Shown piece by piece: positions 1 through 7,902 of a DNA stretch of 64,000 bases (the first letter of the stretch is position 1; every line of letters starts with the position of its first letter). The stretch is taken from NCBI RefSeq assembly GCF_022179285.1, contig NZ_BPQO01000007.1, positions 186,001 to 250,000 on the forward strand, given 5' to 3'. The position numbers and the translations under genes were made by a program. The notes beneath the pieces are model-generated. The model was not told the DNA's origin, searched no databases, and worked only from the letters and a program-made list of their open reading frames with translations. The DNA comes from Methylobacterium hispanicum. Its GTDB lineage: Bacteria; Pseudomonadota; Alphaproteobacteria; Rhizobiales; Beijerinckiaceae.

Positions 1-878
1 CGATCGAGCGGATGGAGCGGGCCGGCCTGCCCTACATGGCCGACCCGATCCTGGAGCCGATCCATTTCGGCTTCGTGGACTCGATCGCCCGCTACCGCGA
101 CGTGCGGGCGCGCTGGCCCGAGGCCGAGATGATGATGGGGACCGGCAACCTCACGGAGCTGACCGAGGCCGACAGCCTCGGCGTCACCGCGCTCTTGGCC
201 GGCATGTGCTCGGAACTCGCCATCCGCAACGTGCTGATCGTGCAGGTCTCCAACCACACCCGCCGCACCGTGGAGGAACACGACGCCGCCCGGCGGGTGA
301 TGTACGCCGCCAAGGCCGACGCGGCGCTGCCCAAGGGCTACGGGCGGGCACTTCTGGCACTTCACGACAAGCGCCCCTTCGTGCAGACCCCCGACGAGAT
401 CGCGGCCCTTGCCGCGGAGGTGCGCGACCCGAACTATCGCATCGCCGTCGCCGAGGACGGCATCCACGTCTACAACCGCGACATCCACAGGGTCGGCACC
501 GACGCGATGGCCTTCTTCCCCGAACTGAACGTGGCGAGCGACGGCGCCCACGCCTTCTATCTCGGGAACGAGCTGGCCAAGGCCGAGACCGCGTGGCGAT
601 TGGGCAAGCGCTACGTGCAGGACGAGCCCCTGGTCTGGGGCGCGGCGGCGGACGCCGAGGCCGAGGATACCACCGCCTTCAAGAAGGCCGGCCACACCCG
701 GCATTCGGGCCCCGGCGGGCCGCCGCCGGGCACCCGCGACGCCCGCATTCCCGTCGAGGCCGATGCGAGCCCGCCCGAGACCATCGACGCCGCGGAAGCC
801 CGCGCCGCGGTCGCGGTCGACGCAACGCCCAGTCCCAAGAAAAAGCTCGTCTGCGGCAGGCTGGTGGCCGAGGATTGA
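1..878 (+). CDS. DUF6513 / dihydropteroate synthase-like protein, C-terminal part
   Basis: The coding frame enters the window from the left (codons begin at base 3), so only the last ~292 residues are present. The conserved stretch MMGTGNLTELTEADS, followed by a region rich in His and Asp (YNRDIH, FFPELNVASDGAHAFYLG), matches the dihydropteroate-synthase-related family (DUF6513) of methylotrophs and methanogens, which is tied to tetrahydromethanopterin-linked C1 metabolism. The exact reaction is not established. The last ~70 residues are Ala/Pro-rich, low-complexity and probably disordered. The stop lies four bases before the next gene (DUF447), so the two are likely co-transcribed. Family assignment is by motif memory; the product name is fairly secure, the function is inference. 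Confidence 0.8.
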   Translation, partial: IERMERAGLPYMADPILEPIHFGFVDSIARYRDVRARWPEAEMMMGTGNLTELTEADSLGVTALLAGMCSELAIRNVLIVQVSNHTRRTVEEHDAARRVMYAAKADAALPKGYGRALLALHDKRPFVQTPDEIAALAAEVRDPNYRIAVAEDGIHVYNRDIHRVGTDAMAFFPELNVASDGAHAFYLGNELAKAETAWRLGKRYVQDEPLVWGAAADAEAEDTTAFKKAGHTRHSGPGGPPPGTRDARIPVEADASPPETIDAAEARAAVAVDATPSPKKKLVCGRLVAED

Positions 879-882
879 GACC

Positions 883-1479
883 GTGCCGCTGATCCTCGAG
901 ACCGTCGTCACCACCCTGTCGCCCGAGGGCGACCTGCATCTCGTGCCCTTCGGGCTGATCCGCGAGGACGACGCCTACGTGCTCGCCCCGTTCCGGCCCT
1001 CGCCGACGATCCGGAACCTGGAGGCCAACCCCCATTTCGCCGCGTCGAGCCCGCGCGACGTCCGGGTGATCGCGGGCGCGGTCACGGGCCGGCGCGACTG
1101 GCCGGTGGTGGATTGCGCGGCGATCCCCGGCAAGCGGCTGGCCGACAGCTTCGGCCACGCCGAGTTCGCGGTGGAGTCGGTCGCGGACGACGCCACCCGG
1201 CCGCGCTTCCGCGGACGGCTGATCGGGGCCCACGCCCACGAGCCCTTCATCGGCTACAACCGGGCGCAAGCCGCCGTGCTGGAGGCCGCGATCCTCTCGA
1301 CGCGGCTGCACATGCTGAGCCCGGACAAGATCCTGGCTGAGATGGCCTATCTCGCCATCGCGATATCCAAGACGGCCGGGCCGCGCGAGCGCGAGGCCTG
1401 GGACTGGATCGAGGACAAGGTCGCGCAGGCCCTCGGCCGCAGCGAGCGGGTCCTCGCAAACCCCGGCGCCGCATCCTAG
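883..1479 (+). CDS. DUF447 family protein (C1-cofactor cluster)
   Basis: A 198-residue protein starting at GTG 883 (VPLILETVVTT). An in-frame ATG at 763 is rejected because it lies inside the preceding gene and encodes a low-complexity lead. DUF447 proteins have a flavin-reductase-like split-barrel fold and occur in methanogens and in bacteria with tetrahydromethanopterin pathways; their biochemical role is unknown. Recognisable segments are HLVPFGLIREDD at the N-terminus, FEVES-like AEFAVESV mid-protein, and the C-terminal AISKTAGPREREAWDWIED. The four-base gap from the upstream DUF6513 gene indicates translational coupling. It probably functions in biosynthesis or handling of H4MPT or methylofuran (inference from context). 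Confidence 0.78.
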   Translation: MPLILETVVTTLSPEGDLHLVPFGLIREDDAYVLAPFRPSPTIRNLEANPHFAASSPRDVRVIAGAVTGRRDWPVVDCAAIPGKRLADSFGHAEFAVESVADDATRPRFRGRLIGAHAHEPFIGYNRAQAAVLEAAILSTRLHMLSPDKILAEMAYLAIAISKTAGPREREAWDWIEDKVAQALGRSERVLANPGAAS

Positions 1480-1503
1480 ACGGCGCGCGAAGGAGAAACG
1501 TCC

Positions 1504-2037
1504 ATGCGGTTCATGAGACTCGCGGCCGTGGCGGCGCTCGCCACGGTGTCGTTCACGGCCCAGGCCCACGGGCCGACCCGCCAGAAGATCTCGGAGTCGG
1601 TCGAGATCGACGCGCCCGCCGACAAGGTCTGGGCGGTGGTCGGCAACTTCCAGGACGGCAGCTGGATCCCGGTGGTCGAGAAGACCGAGGGCAAGGGCGG
1701 CAACGAGCCGAAGGCCACCCGCACGCTGACGCTGAAGGGCGGCGCCACGGTCGAGGAGGAGCTCGCCAAGTACGACGCCGACAAGAAGGCCCTGATGTAC
1801 CGGATCAACAAGGTCGACGTGAAGACCCTGCCGGTGAACGACTACTCCTCGAACATCGAGGTCGAGGCGGAAGGCGCGAACAAGACCAAGGTGACGTGGC
1901 GCGGCGCCTTCTACCGCGGCTACATGAACAACGATCCGCCGCCGGACCTCAACGACGAGGCCTCGAAGAAGGCCGTCCAGGGCCTCTACCGCGCCGGCCT
2001 CGACAACCTGAAGGCCAAGGTCGAGAAGGGTTCGTGA
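1504..2037 (+). CDS. mxaD: MxaD-like periplasmic SRPBCC protein
   Basis: A 177-residue protein with a clear signal peptide (cleavage probably after AQA, residues 20-22) followed by a single START/SRPBCC fold: SVEIDAPADKVWAVVGNF is the typical first strand-helix of the family. Length and composition match MxaD of methanol-oxidising alphaproteobacteria, a periplasmic protein proposed to aid interaction of methanol dehydrogenase with its cytochrome c. The ribosome-binding site (AAGGAGAAA) sits just upstream of ATG 1504. It follows the C1-cofactor genes and precedes a secreted beta-propeller, so a periplasmic role in PQQ-dehydrogenase-linked metabolism is plausible. The symbol is by similarity; other mxa genes are not in this window, so it could be a paralogue. 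Confidence 0.65.
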   Translation: MRFMRLAAVAALATVSFTAQAHGPTRQKISESVEIDAPADKVWAVVGNFQDGSWIPVVEKTEGKGGNEPKATRTLTLKGGATVEEELAKYDADKKALMYRINKVDVKTLPVNDYSSNIEVEAEGANKTKVTWRGAFYRGYMNNDPPPDLNDEASKKAVQGLYRAGLDNLKAKVEKGS

Positions 2038-2115
2038 ACCTGATCGGACGCATGCGTCCCGTGGGAGGCCGGCTCAGGGCCGGCCTCCTCGCCCTGTCGC
2101 GAGCGCGCCTTCCCT

Positions 2116-2320
2116 TCCCCCTCTGCGGGGGAGGGTGGGCCGGCCGTCAGGCCGGGTCGGTCGGGACGAAGTCCCGCAGAGAGGGGAACCCAGCTTCGGG
2201 AAGAGATGCGGCCCTCATGCAGGGCGCGGCCCAATCCTGTACCCTCGCTCCCCTCTCTGCGGGACTTCGTCCCGACCCCCCTGCTTCGCAGGGTACCCTC
2301 CCCCGCAGAGGGGGGAGGGA
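2116..2320. repeat. Long imperfect palindrome between mxaD-like gene and beta-propeller gene
   Basis: Bases 2116-2188 and 2248-2320 are near-reverse-complements, separated by ~59 bases. The 27-base core GTCGGGACGAAGTCCCGCAG... at 2160-2186 is matched exactly by 2250-2276, and the outer CTCTGCGGGGGAGGG block at 2121 is matched near 2300. Each arm contains a smaller hairpin (CGGGACGAAGTCCCG). The right arm ends in a purine-rich GGGGGGAGGGA that can serve as the ribosome-binding site of the next gene. It looks like a dispersed intergenic repeat rather than a simple terminator. Confidence 0.8.
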
Positions 2321-2330
2321 GAATGCGCGT

Positions 2331-3263
2331 GTGCTGCTCGCCCTCGCCCTCCTCGCCGCCCTCCCCCACCCGGCCCGCGCCGCCGAGGCCCTGGTCACCG
2401 TCCAGGGCGATAACGCCGTCGAGGTGGTCGATCTCGACGCCGCCAAGGTCGTCCGCCGCATCCCCGTCTCCGGCTCGCCCGCCGGCATCGCGCTCTCGCC
2501 CGGCCGCGACACCGCCTACGTCACCCGCCCCGACCTACCGGGCCTCGCGGTGATCGACCTGAGGACCGACACGGTCACGCAGGATCTCAAGCTGCCCGGC
2601 GGCCCGCTCGGCATCGGCGTCGATCCGCGCGCCGGCACCGTCTACGTCGCCGACTGGTACGCCGCCCGCGTGCTGGTGCTGCGCCCCGAGGGCGGCAAGC
2701 TGGTTGCGGACGGGGAGATCGCGGTCGGACAATCCCCCTCCGGCCTCGCCGTGACCCCGGACGGCGCCACCCTGCTCGTGGCCAACCGCGAGGCCGACAG
2801 CGTCTCGGTGGTCGACATCGCCGCGCGCCGGGAGGTCGCCCGGGTGCCGGTGGGGAAGCACCCGTTCGGGCTCACCCTTGATGCGGAGGGGAAGCGCGCC
2901 TACACGGCGAACGTCACGGGCGACGACGTCTCGGTGATCGACGTGCCCGCGCGCCGCGAGGTCGGCCGGGTGAAGACCGGCGAGCGGCCCTACGTGGTGG
3001 CGCTCGCGGGTGGCCGCGGCTTCGTCACCGACCAGTACGGCAACAGCGTCACGGCCTTCGACCTCGCGACGCTGAAGAGCGTGGGCACGATCGATGTCGG
3101 CGACCATCCCGAGGGCATCGGCGCCGCCCGGGACGGCCGCCACCTCTACGTCGCCAACTGGGGCTCGAACACGCTGAGCGTCATCGATGCCGGGACGCTG
3201 AAGGTCGTGCGCGAGATCCCGACGGGCGACGGCCCGCGCGCCTTCGGGGATTTCCTGCGGTAG
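2331..3263 (+). CDS. YVTN-family secreted beta-propeller protein
   Basis: A 310-residue protein that begins at GTG 2331 directly with a signal peptide (VLLALALLAALPHPARA) and then runs as ~40-residue beta-propeller blades. Repeated signatures are VYVADWYAARVLVL, LLVANREADSVSVVDI, AYTANVTGDDVSVIDV and LYVANWGSNTLSVID. The frame stays open far upstream, but that part overlaps the mxaD-like gene and has repeat-like composition, so it is rejected as coding. Propellers of this type are periplasmic and often accompany PQQ- or quinoprotein dehydrogenase systems. Its position after the MxaD-like gene fits, but no catalytic function can be read from the sequence. Confidence 0.78.
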   Translation: MLLALALLAALPHPARAAEALVTVQGDNAVEVVDLDAAKVVRRIPVSGSPAGIALSPGRDTAYVTRPDLPGLAVIDLRTDTVTQDLKLPGGPLGIGVDPRAGTVYVADWYAARVLVLRPEGGKLVADGEIAVGQSPSGLAVTPDGATLLVANREADSVSVVDIAARREVARVPVGKHPFGLTLDAEGKRAYTANVTGDDVSVIDVPARREVGRVKTGERPYVVALAGGRGFVTDQYGNSVTAFDLATLKSVGTIDVGDHPEGIGAARDGRHLYVANWGSNTLSVIDAGTLKVVREIPTGDGPRAFGDFLR

Positions 3264-3285
3264 GGTCCGCCCGCTCCCGGGACGT

Positions 3286-3486
3286 TCAGGCCGCCTCCGG
3301 CGGCTCGTCCGGGTCGGGCGCGCCGGAGGAGTTCAGGATGTCCTCCAACTCGTCCACCAGCATGTCGATCTGCTCGTGGGTGGCCAGCACCTTCACCACC
3401 TCGCCGCCCTCGGTGGCGAGCGCCAGCTCGATATGCGGGCCGACCCGGGTGGTCAGGACGCGGGCGAGGATCTTGATGGCGCTCAT
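3286..3486 (-). CDS. Small conserved protein of the C1-cofactor cluster
   Basis: A 66-residue acidic protein starting at ATG 3486 (MSAIKILARVLTTRVG) and ending in an Asp/Glu/Pro-rich tail. It is read in the same direction as, and directly downstream of, the MfnF-like gene (its start overlaps that gene's 3' end by a few bases), so it is almost certainly co-transcribed. The predicted structure is strand-rich at the N-terminus followed by a helix (LVDELEDILNSSG). I recognise no domain. Context suggests an accessory role in methylofuran or H4MPT metabolism, which is inference only. Confidence 0.6.
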   Translation of the reverse strand: MSAIKILARVLTTRVGPHIELALATEGGEVVKVLATHEQIDMLVDELEDILNSSGAPDPDEPPEAA

Positions 3487-4562
3487 GCGGATCTCCCGGC
3501 AGGGCTCTCGGTCTGGTCGTCGGCACTGATGAGGCCCACCGCCAGGGCGGGGCCGCAGGTCGAGGCGAAGGCGGGCTCGCCCGCGATGCGGGCCGCCAGG
3601 ATCGCGGTGAGGGGGATGGCGGCGCGCCCGAGCCGGGCGGCGAGGCGCTCGGCCAGGAACGCGCCGGCCCCGCAGGTGACCAGCGGTGCGTCGGCCGGCA
3701 GGTCGGGTCGCGAGAGCAGCGCGGCGGCCGCGTCGTGGAGCTGGCGCAGCTGCGCCTCGGCGAAATGGCGGGCCAGCGCGGCCCACTCGGCCGCGCTCCC
3801 CTCCCCGCGGTCGCGGCCCACCATCCGGGCGAGCCGCGTCTCGCTCTCGGGGATCGACTTGCCCTTGAGGTCGCCCGTGTGCTGCTGGTCCGCCTCCTCG
3901 GCGAGGTCGCCCAGGATGCGGTGGACGTCGCCCGCATGCGCGAAGGTCTCGGCCATCAGCCGGGTGCGCCGTCCGCGGAAGGGCGCGTGGTCGGCGAGCG
4001 CGAGGAGCGGCGTGCGCACCACGCCCGTGTAGACGAGTTCCCCCGTCTCCAGGCGCTCGGCGTCGCTGTAGCCCGCGCTCGCCGGCGCCCCGTCCACGAT
4101 CGGGATCAGGTCGGCGGTGGTCGAGCCGATATCGACGAGCAGCGCGTGGCGGAGATGGCGCCCGACGAGCGCGGCGGTCGCGTGCCAGTTCGCCGAGGCG
4201 ATGTCGGCGGCACAGCCCTCCGCCCGCTCCGGCGCGACGAAGCCGGCGCGGCCGGCGTAGATCCGCACGTCTCCGGCGAGGGTCCGCGCCGCCCAGCCGG
4301 CGAGCTGGGCCACCCCGTCGGCGCGGTCGGCAAAGCAGTCGGTCAGCTCGCCCGTCATGGTGACGGCGTGCTCCGCCTCGCCGCGGGTCCAGTCCGGCAG
4401 CCCGGCCAGCGTCTTGTCGAGCGCGGGCAGGCCGCGCCAGAGCGGGCAGGCCGCCTGCACCACGTCGCGCACGACGCCGTCCTCGACGAGCGCCGCCTTG
4501 ACGTGCACCCCCCCGAGATCCCACCCGATTCTTCTGCGACTTGATGTCGAAGCAACTGACAC
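3483..4562 (-). CDS. MfnF-like hydantoinase/oxoprolinase-fold protein (H4MPT-linked C1 pathway)
   Basis: A 359-residue protein from GTG 4562. An ASKHA-type ATPase fold is visible: N-terminal IGWDLGGVHVKAALV (phosphate-1 loop), ALLVDIGSTTADLIPI mid-protein (phosphate-2) and PLVTCGAGAFLAERLA near the C-terminus. This matches the family annotated as probable H4MPT-linked C1 transfer pathway protein, whose archaeal member MfnF couples the furan and tyramine-glutamate halves of methanofuran. Methylobacteria make the analogue methylofuran, so the same condensation is the likely role. The start is only 12 bases from the divergent HisA-like start, with no clear Shine-Dalgarno, so the precise start is uncertain. 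Confidence 0.78.
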   Translation of the reverse strand: MSVASTSSRRRIGWDLGGVHVKAALVEDGVVRDVVQAACPLWRGLPALDKTLAGLPDWTRGEAEHAVTMTGELTDCFADRADGVAQLAGWAARTLAGDVRIYAGRAGFVAPERAEGCAADIASANWHATAALVGRHLRHALLVDIGSTTADLIPIVDGAPASAGYSDAERLETGELVYTGVVRTPLLALADHAPFRGRRTRLMAETFAHAGDVHRILGDLAEEADQQHTGDLKGKSIPESETRLARMVGRDRGEGSAAEWAALARHFAEAQLRQLHDAAAALLSRPDLPADAPLVTCGAGAFLAERLAARLGRAAIPLTAILAARIAGEPAFASTCGPALAVGLISADDQTESPAGRSA

Positions 4563-4573
4563 GAGGCGTCTCG

Positions 4574-5290
4574 ATGGAGGAGCGGGTGGAGGGTTTCGCG
4601 GTGATCCCGGTGCTCGACCTGCGTCACGGCCGGGTGGTCCGGGCGCGCCGGGGCGAGCGCGACTCCTATGCCCCGATCGAGACGCCCTTGGCAAAGGGCT
4701 CGGCACCGGGCGCGGTCGCGGCCGGGATCCTGGCGGCCTTCCCCGCCCCGATCCTCTACGTGGCCGACCTCGACGCGATCATCGACGGCGGCCCGCCCGA
4801 CCGCGCCGCCCTGGAGGCCATCGCGCGGGCCTGCCCCGGCACGGTGCTCTGGGTCGATGCGGGCTTCCACGACCGGGCCGCGACCGAGGCCTTCGCGGAT
4901 GCCGGGCTCGGCCGCCCGGTGATCGGCAGCGAGAGCCAGCGCGACGCCGACCTCGTGCGGGCGCTCGGCGACCGGGCGGTGCTCTCCCTCGACAGCCGAG
5001 GTGACGAGCGGCTCGGTCCGGCCGCGCTCCACGACGATCCGGATCTCTGGCCCCGCGACGTGATCGTGATGACGCTCGCCCGCGTCGGCGCCGATGCCGG
5101 TCCCGACCTCGACGGCATCCGCGACGTCCGGCGCCGGGCGCCCGGCGCGCGCGTCCACGCGGCCGGCGGCGTGCGCGGGCCGGACGACCTCGCGGCGCTC
5201 GCGCAAGCGGGCGCGGCCGGCGCCCTGGTCGCGACCGCGCTCCACGACGGGCGCCTGCGCCCGGAGGACATGGCGGCGCTCGCCCGGTAA
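4574..5290 (+). CDS. HisA/HisF-like TIM-barrel protein of the C1-cofactor cluster
   Basis: A 238-residue protein from ATG 4574, chosen because GAGG lies 8-11 bases upstream; earlier TTG 4541 and ATG 4544 would overlap the divergent MfnF-like gene. The N-terminal [20 protein letters not shown] resembles the HisA start (substrate phosphate loop region), and the C-terminal [20 protein letters not shown] resembles the second half-barrel phosphate loop. The first half lacks the usual DLDGA of HisA, having DLDAIIDGG instead, so it is not expected to be the histidine enzyme. Proteins of this kind are restricted to organisms with H4MPT/methylofuran and are thought to act in cofactor synthesis; the reaction is unknown. 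Confidence 0.75.
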   Translation: MEERVEGFAVIPVLDLRHGRVVRARRGERDSYAPIETPLAKGSAPGAVAAGILAAFPAPILYVADLDAIIDGGPPDRAALEAIARACPGTVLWVDAGFHDRAATEAFADAGLGRPVIGSESQRDADLVRALGDRAVLSLDSRGDERLGPAALHDDPDLWPRDVIVMTLARVGADAGPDLDGIRDVRRRAPGARVHAAGGVRGPDDLAALAQAGAAGALVATALHDGRLRPEDMAALAR

Positions 5291-5354
5291 ACTTCCGGGG
5301 CCGGACCGGCGCTGCTATAGGCTGGTCCGACCCCGATCGACGGCACGACGAGCA

Positions 5355-5957
5355 ATGGAAAAATTCACCACCCTGGAGGGCGTCGCGGCGCCCATGCGGA
5401 TCATCAACATCGACACCGACCGCATCATCCCGAAGCAGTACCTCAAGACGATCAAGCGCACCGGCCTCGGCAAGGGCCTGTTCTCCGAGATGCGCTACAA
5501 CGAGGACGGCTCGGACAACCCGGACTTCGTCCTCAACCGGCCGGCCTACCGCAACGCCAAGATCCTGGTGGTGGGCGACAATTTCGGCTGCGGCTCCTCG
5601 CGCGAGCACGCCCCCTGGGCGCTGGCCGATTTCGGCATCCGCTGCGTGATCTCGACGAGCTTCGCCGACATCTTCTTCAACAACTGCGCCAAGAACGGCA
5701 TCCTGGCGATCGTGGTCTCTCCCGAGGATCTTGAGAAGCTGTTCGAGGATGCCGAGCGGGGCCAGAACGCCACGCTCTCGATCGACCTCGAAGCCCAGAC
5801 CATCCGCGGCCCCGACGGCGGAACGCTGCACTTCGACATCGACCCGGCCCGCAAGCACAACCTGCTCAACGGCCTCGACGAGATCGGCCTGACGCTGGAG
5901 CGGGCGTCCGCCATCGACGCCTACGAGGCCAAGCTCGCGGAGCGCGGCTGGGCCTGA
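5355..5957 (+). CDS. leuD: 3-isopropylmalate dehydratase small subunit
   Basis: A 201-residue protein, the usual length for alphaproteobacterial LeuD. It is the swivel subunit of isopropylmalate isomerase (leucine biosynthesis, 2-isopropylmalate to 3-isopropylmalate) and works with the Fe-S subunit LeuC, which is not in this window. The signature [14 protein letters not shown] and the substrate loop [17 protein letters not shown] are intact, as is the [20 protein letters not shown]-terminus. ATG 5355 lies 64 bases after the HisA-like gene. A short AT-richer stretch (gctataggctggtcc) precedes it and may be its promoter. Confidence 0.96.
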   Translation: MEKFTTLEGVAAPMRIINIDTDRIIPKQYLKTIKRTGLGKGLFSEMRYNEDGSDNPDFVLNRPAYRNAKILVVGDNFGCGSSREHAPWALADFGIRCVISTSFADIFFNNCAKNGILAIVVSPEDLEKLFEDAERGQNATLSIDLEAQTIRGPDGGTLHFDIDPARKHNLLNGLDEIGLTLERASAIDAYEAKLAERGWA

Positions 5958-5980
5958 GGGCGGCCTGCGTCGCGCCGGGG

Positions 5981-6151
5981 CCCTTTCCCGGGCGTATGAA
6001 GCGTCAGCGGAATGCGACCCGGGACCCAGCACAGGAAGACGCGAAGCGACCATTCTGCTGCGCTGGTGCCGAAGATGGAGCCGCTTCGCGGCCCTTTATT
6101 CTCTGGATCCCGGATCGCCTTCCACTTCGTTCCAGGCGTCCGGGAAAAGGG
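5981..6151 (+). repeat. ~171-bp dispersed palindromic intergenic repeat, copy A
   Basis: The gap between leuD and the lytic transglycosylase gene is almost filled by this element. It starts CCCTTTCCCGGGCGTATGAA and ends GGCGTCCGGGAAAAGGG, so its ends are inverted relative to each other. Inside, GCGGAATGCGACCCGGGACC pairs imperfectly with a distal GGATCCCGGATCGCCTTCC. A second copy in opposite orientation lies at 12021-12191. Short open frames within it (starting at 5996) are not believed to be genes because they only reflect the repeat. Confidence 0.85.
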
Positions 6152-6263
6152 CGAGGGCGATCGACGCGCACCGGAGACGCGGCCTCCGGGCAACCTGATC
6201 ACGGTTCCTTTACCTTGATGCCGCCTTGAATGGGCGGCATCCGAGACCGCAAGGAGCCGCCTG

Positions 6264-7460
6264 ATGACGACGACGCCGCGCGCCACGATCCTCTCCCTGC
6301 TGGGGCTCGCCGGGATGCTGGCGGCCGTGCCCGCCCGGGCGAGCTTCGACGCGTGTCTGGCCGGCATCCAGGCCCAGGCGGCCCAGCAGGGCGTCTCGGC
6401 CCAGGCCTTCCGGGCGGCGACGGCCGGCATCAGCTTCGACGACAAGGTCATCGAGCTCTCCCAGGCCCAGCCCGAGTTCAAGACGCCGATCTGGGACTAC
6501 ATGGCCGCCCTCGTGGACGAGGAGCGGGTCGAGGACGGGCGCGCGGCCATGCGCCAGCACGCGGCGGCGCTGGCGCAGGCCGAGGCGCGCTACGGCGTCG
6601 ATCGCCACACCATCGCGGCGGTCTGGGGCGTCGAATCGAATTTCGGCAAGAACCTCGGCAAGATGCCGCTGGTGCAGTCGCTGGCCACCCTCGCCTGCTC
6701 GGGCAACCGGCGCCGGGACTTCTTCCGCGGGGAACTCCTCGCCACCCTCAAGATCATCGCCCACGGCGACATCGCGCCCGAGCGCCTGACCGGCTCCTGG
6801 GCCGGCGCCTTCGGCCAGACCCAGTTCATGCCGACCACCTACCAGCGCCTCGCGGTCGATCTCGACGGCGACGGGCGCCGCGACGTGGTCGATTCGGTGG
6901 CCGACGCGGTGGGCTCCACGGCGAACTTCCTGCGCGCCGCCAAGTGGAACAACGGCACGCCCTGGGGCTACGAGGTGCGCCTGCCGCGCGGCTTCAACGT
7001 CGCGGCGGCCGGCCGCAAGAACAAGCACGCGGTCGGCCACTGGGCCTCGCTCGGCGTGACCCGGGTCGATGGCCGCCCGCTCTCGGGCGAGGGCCCGGCC
7101 GGCATCATCGCGCCGGCGGGCGTCGACGGTCCGGCCTTTCTGGTGACGAAGAACTTCGACGCGATCTACTCCTACAACGCGGCCGAGTCCTACGGGCTCG
7201 CGATCGCGGTGCTCTCCGACCGGCTGCGCGGGCGCCCCGGCGTCCAGGCCGAGTGGCCGACCGACGACCCGCCTCTGTCGCGCGCCGAGCGCCGCGACCT
7301 GCAGGTCCGCCTGACGCGGCGCGGCTACGACGTCGGCGAGCCGGACGGCAAGGTCGGCCAGAAGACCCGCGACGCGATCAAGGCGGTCGAGCGCGAGCTC
7401 GGCATGCCGCAGACCGGCCGCCCGGGCGGCAAGGTGCTGGAAGCGCTGCGGCGGGGGTGA
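6264..7460 (+). CDS. Lytic murein transglycosylase (MltB-type) with peptidoglycan-binding domain
   Basis: A 398-residue secreted protein: signal peptide to about residue 27 (VPARA), then an MltB/SLT_2-type catalytic domain. The catalytic Glu is in AAVWGVESNFGKNLG (around residue 124), followed by SWAGAFGQTQFMPTTYQR and FDAIYSYNAAESYGLAIAVL, both family signatures. A PG_binding_1 domain occupies roughly residues 335-397 (LQVRLTRRGYDVGEPDGKVG). It cleaves the MurNAc-GlcNAc bond to 1,6-anhydromuramyl products in the periplasm. Without a lipobox it is expected to be soluble. It is probably monocistronic. Confidence 0.92.
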   Translation: MTTTPRATILSLLGLAGMLAAVPARASFDACLAGIQAQAAQQGVSAQAFRAATAGISFDDKVIELSQAQPEFKTPIWDYMAALVDEERVEDGRAAMRQHAAALAQAEARYGVDRHTIAAVWGVESNFGKNLGKMPLVQSLATLACSGNRRRDFFRGELLATLKIIAHGDIAPERLTGSWAGAFGQTQFMPTTYQRLAVDLDGDGRRDVVDSVADAVGSTANFLRAAKWNNGTPWGYEVRLPRGFNVAAAGRKNKHAVGHWASLGVTRVDGRPLSGEGPAGIIAPAGVDGPAFLVTKNFDAIYSYNAAESYGLAIAVLSDRLRGRPGVQAEWPTDDPPLSRAERRDLQVRLTRRGYDVGEPDGKVGQKTRDAIKAVERELGMPQTGRPGGKVLEALRRG

Positions 7461-7504
7461 GACTACGGGCCTGCGGTCCAGCACCTCCGTGCCACGCGTG
7501 ATGC

Positions 7505-7902
7505 CTATGGGAGCGGAAATGCTTCCCGCAGCCCCGCAACAAACGTTTCGGCCTGCGCCACCGCGCGGGTCGCATCCTCCAGCGATAGAGGCCCCGCGGC
7601 GTAATCTCCCTGCAGGCGGACCTGCTGTACCTTGTTGAGCGCCTTGCTGTAGGCGACATCCAACTGGCCGGTCTGCACCAGTTCCCTGCTGAACAGGCTG
7701 ATCAGGCCGTTATGCGTCTTTGGACCGGGACCCTCGGAGACGATGCCCTTGATCCGCAGGGCCGCGTGGACGGCATCGAACATTGCGTAGTAGGCCCTGT
7801 TCCGGCCCCAGCCGCATCACCCTCTCGCACCAGCATCCGCGCCGACTCAAGGGCCCGGATCGAGCGTGCGCGGAAGAATTGCGGCGTGTCGCCCTCGCTC
7901 AC
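7505..7902 (-). pseudogene. HEPN-domain protein, frameshifted (partner of nucleotidyltransferase)
   Basis: The gene begins at GTG 7902, overlapping the nucleotidyltransferase stop by four bases (GTGA). The first ~32 codons (SEGDTPQFFRARSIRALESA, then EGDAAGA) read in one frame. The rest, NRAYYAMFDAVHAALRIKG and the family hallmarks KTHNGLISLF and a C-terminal ...AETFVAGLREAF, read in another. One extra base near 7797-7806 (run GGGGCCGGAACAGG on the coding strand) would restore a normal COG1895 HEPN protein of ~132 residues. HEPN partners of MNT proteins are usually the RNase toxin. Either the gene is broken, leaving an orphan partner, or the GC-rich run hides a sequencing error. Confidence 0.75.

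Noticed and set aside
1896..2330. Longer N-terminus for the beta-propeller protein
   Set aside because: The stretch overlaps the MxaD-like gene and the palindromic repeat, and the signal peptide begins exactly at GTG 2331.
5996..6229. Open frame inside the 5981 repeat
   Set aside because: Its translation only mirrors the dispersed repeat, and an equivalent frame occurs in the inverted copy at 12021-12191. No ribosome-binding site or family.
6210..7484. Minus-strand frame opposite the lytic transglycosylase
   Set aside because: Low-complexity His/Arg/Gly composition and no motif; it is the antisense shadow of a clear gene.
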